19,173 nucleotides of DNA from positions 1-19,173 of the forward strand of contig DAOPMC010000021.1 of the NCBI GenBank assembly GCA_035392025.1, written 5' to 3'. The position numbers were made by a program, and so were the translations under genes. The notes below the pieces were generated by a model. The model worked only from the letters and a program-made list of their open reading frames with translations, did not search any database and was not told where the DNA came from. This document shows positions 13,937 through 19,173 of the stretch, one piece after another (positions within the stretch are counted from its first letter, which is position 1; every line of letters begins with the position of its first letter). Origin of the DNA: DAOPMC01 sp035392025. GTDB taxonomy: Bacteria; Bacillota_I; Bacilli_A; RF39; UBA660.

Positions 13937-16070
13937 ATATTCCAACTCCTAATCCTAAAAGCATTAAACTAATACCTGCTATTGGTAATACTTTTGATTC
14001 AGATGTTAAAGTATTAGGTACTTCAACTATTAATTCATTAGTCATATTTGCTTTAACTATTTCTCCATCATCAGTGATTTCAAAAAATACTTTTTCATCA
14101 CTTATTTGGTAACCTGTTGCTGCTTCTGTTTCTTTAATATAGAAAGTGCCTGGAAATAAATCTGTAATAGTTACTTTCCCATTTTCATCTGTTACTCCAG
14201 TAAATACTAATTCATCTTTATCTGTATAGATTTCAATTTTTGTATTTGGAATAACTTCTCCTGTTGCTAAATCTGTTTTAGTAAATTCAATAGTCCCTTT
14301 TGGATAATGATTTTCAAGATTTAAACATTGAATTACTTCTGCTGTATATTGGTCTTTATATTTTAATTCAAATAAGTATTTAGTATTATCTAATACATTA
14401 TCAGAACTACTTTCTAATTCTAAAGCATAGTATTTTCCTAACTCTAAATCATTAAGACTTACATATCCATTTTCATCAGTAACTATTGTTTCGATTAAAT
14501 CATCTTTATGATATTTTATTTTTCCATTTACTTTAATATCTTCGTTAGCATAAATACCATACTTAACATTTTCTAATGATATTTTATTATAAGAGTATGT
14601 TCCATCTCCTATAACAAGTTCTTCCCCAATTTTATTTATTTCGACTTTACCTTTTACTCTTTGATTTTCAAATTGAACTTCAAAGATAATTCCATAGTTT
14701 TCATCTTTAACAACTTGACTATTTTCTCCTATTTCAAAAGGTAATGATTCTTTATTCCAAAGGTATCCATCTATTACTTGATCAACTTCTTCTAATTGGT
14801 ATGTTCCACTATCTAATGCGTAAGGTGTAATAAATACTCCGTTTTCATCAGTTTCAAATACGCATACTTTTTGTGTTGTTGGATATGTTATGTTTTGGCA
14901 TACATATTCTCCAGTTTTAAGATTTTTAATTTTAAATTTAATACCTGCTCTTGTAATAACATTGCCAGTTTCTTTATCAATTTTTACTACTTTTAATTTT
15001 GATGTTATTTCTGCATTAGATATAACTTTATAAACAACATCTCCCATTTCTTTTACTTCTATTTCAAAGTCATCAACTTTTTCATAATTTGGAGTAGATG
15101 TTAATTGTTTTACTGTATATTTTCCATATACTAAATTAATAACTAATCTTCCGTTTGAATCTGTTGTTGCTTTCTTATAAAGTTCTCCTTTAGAATTATA
15201 AAATCCAAATTCAACATTTGGCTCTGGTGTCATTATTTTTGTTTCTGCATCTGCATAAACTTTTGTAATATCATAATTTCTATTAATNNNNNNNNNNNNN
15301 NNNNNNNNNNNNNNNNNNNNNNNNNNNNNNNNNNNNNNNNNNNNNNNNNNNNNNNNNNNNNNNNNNNNNNNNNNNNNNNNNNNNNNNGTATAAGTTTTCT
15401 TTATCATTCTAATTTGAATATCTCCAACTTGTGTTGGTTTTATAGTAAGTGTATTGCCATTAACAGAATATTCTGCTCCACTTACACTTATATCAAATTT
15501 TTCTAATACATTATTTTTATCAGTTAATGTTGTTGTTTCTCCAACATTTAGATTAATTGTCTGACCATTAAAACTTGGTCTTGTATAATGATTTGCTATT
15601 AAAGATTCTATTTGATTTCTTTCAGCAGATACATCTATTTGATCTCCAGCATTCCATCTACCAGTTGAAAAAGAGACACTTGTATTTCCTAATACTGCTT
15701 CCCATATCATAGCTTGTGTTGCCATTCTGTAAGAATCAGTTTGATGTCCTGGATAATCATATCCGTAATAGGCAAGTAGATATACTCTTGTTCTTATACT
15801 ATTACTTAATCCTGTGTTATTCCAATCTCCTTGATTGTAAATTGTACCTTCTTTTATTCCTGGTTCAATACAATAGGCTGTTCTATTTTCAAAGTTGTAC
15901 TTTGTCCAATACCAAGAAGAGTTATTTCCATCACTGCCATATCTATTATAATAAGTTGTAGTTTTATTCATTGTTAAATTGTTTGACAATGCAAATACTT
16001 GCGTTGAACTTATTAATGATATAGCAAATACTGATATAGCGATTGCTATCTTTTTTATTTTACTTTTCAT
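13908..16070 (-). CDS. Thioester/SpaA-type wall-anchored adhesin
   Basis: A signal peptide occupies residues 1-28. A thioester domain follows, with Cys67 (TAYCIEPG) and Gln119 (TQAMIW), the pair that forms an internal thioester able to bond covalently to host or cell ligands. After a bacterial Ig-like segment (LNVGETTTLTD) and an assembly gap come four SpaA/Cna-B-type domains at about 262-355, 357-470, 473-590 and 592-675, each ending in a G-x-Y or Y-x-L-E/K-E pattern typical of isopeptide folds. The C-terminus has VPNTL at 684-688, a hydrophobic helix and NKNKKK, a sorting signal unlike canonical LPXTG. AGGAGG precedes the ATG. Length with the 100-N gap is 720 aa. A role in mating contact or host adhesion is inferred. 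Confidence 0.9.
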   Translation of the reverse strand: MKSKIKKIAIAISVFAISLISSTQVFALSNNLTMNKTTTYYNRYGSDGNNSSWYWTKYNFENRTAYCIEPGIKEGTIYNQGDWNNTGLSNSIRTRVYLLAYYGYDYPGHQTDSYRMATQAMIWEAVLGNTSVSFSTGRWNAGDQIDVSAERNQIESLIANHYTRPSFNGQTINLNVGETTTLTDKNNVLEKFDISVSGAEYSVNGNTLTIKPTQVGDIQIRMIKKTYXXXXXXXXXXXXXXXXXXXXXXXXXXXXXXXXXXINRNYDITKVYADAETKIMTPEPNVEFGFYNSKGELYKKATTDSNGRLVINLVYGKYTVKQLTSTPNYEKVDDFEIEVKEMGDVVYKVISNAEITSKLKVVKIDKETGNVITRAGIKFKIKNLKTGEYVCQNITYPTTQKVCVFETDENGVFITPYALDSGTYQLEEVDQVIDGYLWNKESLPFEIGENSQVVKDENYGIIFEVQFENQRVKGKVEINKIGEELVIGDGTYSYNKISLENVKYGIYANEDIKVNGKIKYHKDDLIETIVTDENGYVSLNDLELGKYYALELESSSDNVLDNTKYLFELKYKDQYTAEVIQCLNLENHYPKGTIEFTKTDLATGEVIPNTKIEIYTDKDELVFTGVTDENGKVTITDLFPGTFYIKETEAATGYQISDEKVFFEITDDGEIVKANMTNELIVEVPNTLTSESKVLPIAGISLMLLGLGVGIYAINKNKKK
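15288..15387. other. Assembly gap inside the adhesin gene
   Basis: Exactly 100 undetermined bases between the Ig-like segment and the first SpaA domain. The frames of both flanks agree with a true length of 1 mod 3, so 100 is possible here, but repeats may have been lost. Confidence 0.95.
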
Positions 16071-16093
16071 TGTTTCCTCCTAATTTTCTTAAT

Positions 16094-16119
16094 AAAAAAA
16101 CTAGCCATTTAAGACTAGC
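16094..16119 (-). terminator. Intrinsic terminator/attenuator before adhesin gene
   Basis: On the minus strand GCTAGTC (16119-16113) pairs with GGCTAGT (16106-16100), seven pairs including two G-U, with a 6-nt loop and a T-run of seven. The adhesin's AGGAGG begins about 15 bases later, so there is no space for a promoter. Adhesin expression must come from read-through. Confidence 0.6.
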
Positions 16120-16135
16120 AAAAATTATAGTTTAT

Positions 16136-16723
16136 TTAATATCTTTCGACGTACAAATAATAACCTAATATTGTAGATTGTGAATCTCTTACTGGATAAC
16201 TCCAAAAACTTTTAACACTACTATCTGCGAATGATAATTCTATTCCTGCATTGTAACATTCTTCATAAGTTTTATATTGAATTACTCCGTGATGAACAGG
16301 ATAGTCTAAATCATTTGGATTAGGTACTCCAATATAACTTGGCTTTTGTTCTTCAACTTTTTCTTCTTGTTTAGGTTCCTCTTTTTGGACTGATTTTTCA
16401 TCAACTTGCTGTGTTGATTGTGTTATCTCTTGTTTAGTTTGGTTAGAACTATTATTTGTATCTTTTTTTGTTTGAGTAGATGTCGATTTACTCTCACTTT
16501 GTTTTGTTGTAGCACTCTTTTCTTCATCTTTGATTTCTTGATTAGAATCTTCTTTTGATTCTTTCGTTTCTTCAGAACTAATCTTACTTTCTTCTTGTTC
16601 TACTACAACTTCTTTTTCTTTAAGTGAATTATTTTGTTTTAACTCACTATCACTAAATTTCGTTATTCCAATTCCAACAGATGTAATTAGAATGAATAGC
16701 ACTGACACAATTATCTTTTTCAT
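16136..16723 (-). CDS. Secreted protein with charged Ser/Lys/Glu linker
   Basis: The 195-aa product has a signal peptide or membrane anchor (MKKIIVSVLFILITSVGIGITKF), no lipobox Cys, then about 100 residues of low-complexity Lys/Glu/Ser/Thr/Gln sequence, probably an extended wall-spanning stalk. A small C-terminal domain follows (PNPNDLDYPVHHGVIQYKTY, EECYNAGIELSF, then SYPVRDSQSTILGYYLYVERY). I do not recognise that domain. GGAGG lies upstream of the ATG, and a good promoter (16747-16775) sits directly in front. As first gene of the surface module, before the adhesin and sortase, it may be an envelope-exposed partner of the adhesin; this is inference from context. Confidence 0.75.
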   Translation of the reverse strand: MKKIIVSVLFILITSVGIGITKFSDSELKQNNSLKEKEVVVEQEESKISSEETKESKEDSNQEIKDEEKSATTKQSESKSTSTQTKKDTNNSSNQTKQEITQSTQQVDEKSVQKEEPKQEEKVEEQKPSYIGVPNPNDLDYPVHHGVIQYKTYEECYNAGIELSFADSSVKSFWSYPVRDSQSTILGYYLYVERY

Positions 16724-16746
16724 TTCTCATCCCTCCATTTACTTGA

Positions 16747-16775
16747 ATTATAATCTTAACTTTTTTCAATGTCAT
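16747..16775 (-). promoter_or_regulatory. Sigma-A promoter of the surface-protein operon
   Basis: On the minus strand ATGACA (16775-16770) and a perfect TATAAT (16752-16747) are spaced by 17 bases, putting the start of transcription near 16740, just ahead of the GGAGG of the 195-aa gene. Repeats at 16803-16833 lie upstream. Confidence 0.7.
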
Positions 16776-16802
16776 TTCTACAAATCAGCATATTTTTTTT
16801 CA

Positions 16803-16833
16803 GTTAGTAATTATAGTTAGTAATATATACTAA
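16803..16833. repeat. Tandem 13-bp repeats with palindrome
   Basis: GTTAGTAATTATA (16803-16815) is followed directly by GTTAGTAATATATA (16816-16829). The second copy extends into a TTAGTA/TACTAA inverted repeat (16817-16822 and 16828-16833). The position about 30-60 bases upstream of the -35 box suggests binding sites for a regulator or for ParB. Function not shown. Confidence 0.5.
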
Positions 16834-16876
16834 GGGTAGGTTGTAGGAAGGGATTATCGGAAAACATCATTACACT

Positions 16877-17818
16877 CTATCTTGCGTCATTATTTCTCTG
16901 TTTTTGCCTTTTGTTATGTTCTTCAACACATTGAATTATAAAGTTTTCGATTTGTTCATCTGATACTAAATTTTTCGGTATTACCTTTTCTAACTTATCT
17001 CTGTTAATTTTAAACTTTTGTATTTGATTAGGCTTTTCTTGTTCCAACATTTCTTCAATTTTTTCGGTTGTAAGAACTCCCTCTTGACTCATCTTTTTTA
17101 AATGAATTGCCTGTGCTAGAGATGGAGTGCAATCACTATAATCAATACAATCAAGTAAAACATATTGTTCTTCATCTTTCAGGTAAGATAATTCAACTGC
17201 TGGATTAAAAGCAATAATTTTTTCATCTACTTTTTCTAAAAGCTCTGGTATCAATTCAGTTAAACGAATATATCTTCTTATTTGCTCTCTGCTTTCTCCA
17301 ACTTCTTGACCAAGTTTTTCGTTTGTTCTTAACTTCGACACAAGTTGTGTCGAAGTTAAATCAGTTCTCTTACCTTGGTGTGATAAAGCCTCTAACTTTA
17401 ATTTATAAGCAAATGCTTTTTCACTAGGAAGTATTTCTTCTCTTTGAAGATTGCTATCCACCATAATCAATGTTGCTTCATCATCTGTTAAATCTTTTAC
17501 AATACAAGGTATAGTTTCTTTATTAGCCATTTGACTTGCCATTTTTCTTCTATGCCCAGAAATCATTTCATATTTACCATCATCTTTTTTTCTTACAATA
17601 GCAGGTACTAATACTCCTACATCATTTATACTATTAGATAGTTCTTCCATCTCTGTATTATTTAATACTTTAAATGGATGTTCTGGAAAGTCTGATATAT
17701 CTCTTATTGATATGTCTATTACTTTTTCTTGATTAACGGAATCTCTTTCTTCTTGTGTTGAAAACAAATCATCTACTGTAATCTTTGGAAGATTCATTTT
17801 GTTTTCGTTCTTTGCCAT
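16877..17818 (-). CDS. parB: ParB/Spo0J-family partition protein
   Basis: The 313-aa protein carries the ParB N-terminal nuclease-like CTPase fold: HPFKVLNN near residues 42-50, ELSNSINDVGVLVPAIVR, then the GHRRKMAS box and IPCIVKDLTDDEA. The central helix-turn-helix follows (LGQEVGESREQIRRYIRLTELI and the IAFNPAVELSYL segment). A positively charged tail ends it. The start at 17818 has AGGAGGTGG upstream and overlaps parA by 50 bases, so the pair is co-translated. Together with ParA it would segregate an excised or replicating form of the element. A perfect 31-bp palindrome lies in the coding sequence just before the helix-turn-helix (17329-17359). Confidence 0.93.
   Translation of the reverse strand: MAKNENKMNLPKITVDDLFSTQEERDSVNQEKVIDISIRDISDFPEHPFKVLNNTEMEELSNSINDVGVLVPAIVRKKDDGKYEMISGHRRKMASQMANKETIPCIVKDLTDDEATLIMVDSNLQREEILPSEKAFAYKLKLEALSHQGKRTDLTSTQLVSKLRTNEKLGQEVGESREQIRRYIRLTELIPELLEKVDEKIIAFNPAVELSYLKDEEQYVLLDCIDYSDCTPSLAQAIHLKKMSQEGVLTTEKIEEMLEQEKPNQIQKFKINRDKLEKVIPKNLVSDEQIENFIIQCVEEHNKRQKQRNNDAR
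17329..17359. repeat. Perfect 31-bp palindrome inside parB
   Basis: TTAACTTCGACACAA (17329-17343), one central base, then TTGTGTCGAAGTTAA (17345-17359) are exact inverted arms of 15 bp. The segment encodes DLTSTQLVSKL of ParB. It contains two CG-bearing TCG codons in an AT-rich gene. Candidate parS-like centromere or regulator site. Confidence 0.8.
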
Positions 17819-18599
17819 TCTCCACCACCTCCTTTGCTACAAGAGAATAAGCCTCTGCTACTTTGCCATTCTTATCATAAGCAAATACGCTTTTACCTTT
17901 TGAGGTAGATTCAGCAGTCTTTGTTGCCTTTGGTATTTCAATATCAAATATCTTAACTATCCCACCATACGCTTCTCTTAACTCTGCTTGAGTATCTCTT
18001 TCAACATTTGTTCTTCCATCTTTTAAAGTTATAAGAACACCTTCAACATTCAAAATAGGATTAATTTGTCTTCTAACCTTTTTAATTGTAGTTAGCAAAT
18101 ATCCCATTCCTTTTGCTGCTAAATATTGTGGTTGAACTGGAATTATAACTTTATCTGCACTTGCTAATGCATTAAGTGTTATCATTCCTAAACTTGGCAT
18201 ACAATCAATTAATACATAATCATATCTGTCTTTTACACTGCTTAAAATATCTTTAGTTACATATTCTCTACTCATTGCATTAATTAAACTATTTTCAATA
18301 TTTGCAAGTGCTAATGATGAAGGAATTAAATCAACATTTTCATCATGATGCAATATTGCTTGTTCTGTGTTTATCGGAACATCTGTTATTGCTCTTTGAA
18401 CTAAATCTGCCATTGTTGTTTTCAAATTATCTTGATCATACCATCCCATATATGCAGTTAAATCTGCCTGTGAATCTGAATCAACCAGTAAAACTTTTTT
18501 ACCTTGATTTGCTAATGCTACTCCTAAATTAAATGTTGTTGTGGTTTTACCAACTCCACCTTTTTGATTAGCAATAGCAATTACTTTGCATTTTGACAT
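17769..18599 (-). CDS. parA: ParA/Soj-family partition ATPase
   Basis: The 276-aa protein has the deviant Walker A KGGVGKTTTTFNLG at about residues 14-27 with both lysines, Walker A' DSDSQADLT near 42-50, and Walker B as YVLIDCMPSLGMITLNALA near 136-154. This is the complete set for a type I partition ATPase that binds nucleoid DNA and moves ParB-bound complexes. There is no N-terminal DNA-binding domain, so it is of the short Soj-like type. AGGAGG precedes the ATG. Upstream lie a structured leader (18626-18669) and a terminator (18673-18703), so expression may be controlled by read-through. The parB start lies 50 bases inside its 3' end. Confidence 0.96.
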   Translation of the reverse strand: MSKCKVIAIANQKGGVGKTTTTFNLGVALANQGKKVLLVDSDSQADLTAYMGWYDQDNLKTTMADLVQRAITDVPINTEQAILHHDENVDLIPSSLALANIENSLINAMSREYVTKDILSSVKDRYDYVLIDCMPSLGMITLNALASADKVIIPVQPQYLAAKGMGYLLTTIKKVRRQINPILNVEGVLITLKDGRTNVERDTQAELREAYGGIVKIFDIEIPKATKTAESTSKGKSVFAYDKNGKVAEAYSLVAKEVVENGKERKQNESSKDYSR

Positions 18600-18625
18600 T
18601 TCTTATCCCTCCTTTCTATATTTTT

Positions 18626-18669
18626 TAGCCATACTAAATTAATAATATGGCTATGTATTCCCTTTCGGG
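18626..18669 (-). promoter_or_regulatory. Structured leader of parA
   Basis: Between the upstream terminator and the parA RBS the minus strand can fold CCC-GAAA-GGG (18669-18660), a 3-bp stem with a GNRA tetraloop, followed by an 8-bp hairpin TAGCCATA/TATGGCTA (18653-18646 with 18633-18626, 12-nt loop). The second stem is followed by six A, so it is not a minus-strand terminator. On the plus strand the second stem would not be followed by T. Possible translational control of parA. Confidence 0.4.
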
Positions 18670-18672
18670 CAT

Positions 18673-18703
18673 AAAAAAAGAACTGACATTTTTTTTCAGT
18701 TCT
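18673..18703 (-). terminator. Strong intrinsic terminator before parA
   Basis: On the minus strand AGAACTGA (18703-18696) pairs perfectly with TCAGTTCT (18686-18679) around a 9-nt loop, followed by a run of T (18679-18673). It lies 14 bases after the stop of the 51-aa ORF. It resembles the terminator at 4185-4221, which begins with the same AGAACTG. Confidence 0.85.
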
Positions 18704-18716
18704 AATATGCTATAAA

Positions 18717-18872
18717 TTATTTAATTACTTTAATTAATAATTCATCTATGCAATCGGTTGCCAACTGTTGCTCTATTAAACAATTTCTTAATTTATTCAA
18801 TGATTGAATTATTATCTTAAATTCTTTATCATTAACTTTTAATTTGATTTTTTTATTAAAAAACACTCTCAT
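18717..18872 (-). CDS. Small basic protein upstream of parA, 51 aa
   Basis: ATG at 18872 overlaps the stop of the 92-aa ORF by one base (TGATG), with GGAG just upstream, so the two are translationally coupled. The product reads MRVFFNKKIKLKVNDKEFKI, then a helical stretch (IIQSLNKLRNCLIEQQLA) and DCIDELLIKVIK. I believe similar roughly 50-aa proteins occur beside parA in Firmicute conjugative elements, but I cannot name a family. It ends 14 bases before a strong terminator and so closes its transcript. Confidence 0.65.
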   Translation of the reverse strand: MRVFFNKKIKLKVNDKEFKIIIQSLNKLRNCLIEQQLATDCIDELLIKVIK

Positions 18873-19150
18873 CACTCCTTGCCAATCTTCTTATCTAAAA
18901 TTAATTCAATAGCATCTCTGAATCCAGATTTATAAAATCTTTCATTCCACTTATCTGTATATAACATCATATCAGTACAAGTATTTTCTAATTCTTCTAA
19001 ACACTCATTTAAACATTCTAATTTTATATATTTCTTAATTTCTTCTATGCGATTGTCCCAACTCGGATTATCAACTTCTCCTTCATTAAGTTTATTCAAT
19101 TCCTCGTTCCTAAATTCAAACCATATATCAATTAACTTATCTGTTTCCAT
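18872..19150 (-). CDS. Hypothetical helical protein, 92 aa
   Basis: ATG at 19150 has AGGAGG 7-8 bases upstream. The protein is acidic and probably all-helical, with two Cys in LECLNECLEELENTC and a C-terminal WNERFYKSGFRDAIELIL. The ending F-x-x-GFRDA-x-x-L recalls DUF6809-like small proteins of conjugative elements, but this is a weak resemblance. It is the first complete gene at the right edge and is coupled to the 51-aa ORF. No function is assigned. Confidence 0.6.
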   Translation of the reverse strand: METDKLIDIWFEFRNEELNKLNEGEVDNPSWDNRIEEIKKYIKLECLNECLEELENTCTDMMLYTDKWNERFYKSGFRDAIELILDKKIGKE

Positions 19151-19173
19151 ATTTAATTCCTCCTATATAGCCA

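Noticed and set aside
13937..13945. TTG start for the sortase
   Set aside because: The TTG abuts the AGGAG with no spacing; the in-frame ATG at 13936 has a 9-base spacing.
1..19173. Mycoplasma-type genetic code (TGA = Trp), suggested by the AT-richness
   Set aside because: TGA closes mobC, parA, the sortase and the TOPRIM tail at the expected C-termini, and Trp is encoded by TGG.
1..19173. tRNA, rRNA, CRISPR arrays, insertion sequences or an integrase/att site
   Set aside because: No cloverleaf-like segment, regularly spaced repeat, transposase or recombinase motif was seen on either strand.

Overview
The window is a very AT-rich stretch (GC well under 40% by eye) of a Gram-positive Firmicute, probably a gut Bacilli or Clostridia member known from metagenomic assembly. 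Evidence for this is strong AGGAGG-type ribosome binding sites, sortase and SpaA-type surface genes, and four runs of exactly 100 N, the usual fixed-length scaffold gap. TGA is used as a stop (mobC, parA, sortase), so the code is the standard one. Every convincing gene lies on the minus strand, so the reading order is from high to low coordinates.

Region 1 (19150 to about 4160) is the backbone of an integrative conjugative or mobilizable element of the broad Tn1549/CTn type. In transcription order it holds two small ORFs, an intrinsic terminator and a structured leader, parA, parB (which carries a perfect 31-bp palindrome inside its coding sequence), a sigma-A-type promoter, a secreted charged-linker protein, another terminator, a thioester/SpaA wall-anchored adhesin, its sortase, three small ORFs, a very large methyltransferase/SNF2-helicase gene split only by an assembly gap, a DUF3848-like gene, the tail of a TOPRIM protein, an XRE regulator, an oriT-like intergenic region, a terminator, a 44-aa DUF3789-like membrane peptide and mobC. 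ParA/ParB would stabilise the element, the adhesin and sortase would act at the cell surface (plausibly in mating contact), the large protein and TOPRIM protein handle DNA, and MobC would act at oriT. No relaxase, coupling protein, type IV secretion gene or integrase is visible.

Region 2 (about 3690 to 1) looks like cargo placed directly after mobC, where a relaxase gene would be expected. A promoter starts on the mobC stop codon and is followed by a palindrome and three small ORFs. Next comes a four-gene operon: a Mef-like macrolide-efflux MFS transporter, a frameshifted ClbS/DfsB-family gene, two small membrane proteins and a strong terminator at 2-32.

The most striking signal lies between these parts. 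A six-codon leader ORF (MFIIFM) with its own AGGAGG is followed by a 14-bp hairpin that sequesters the ribosome binding site of the Mef-like gene. The peptide is nearly the MsrD leader (MYLIFM) as I recall it, so this reads as a macrolide-sensing translational attenuator.
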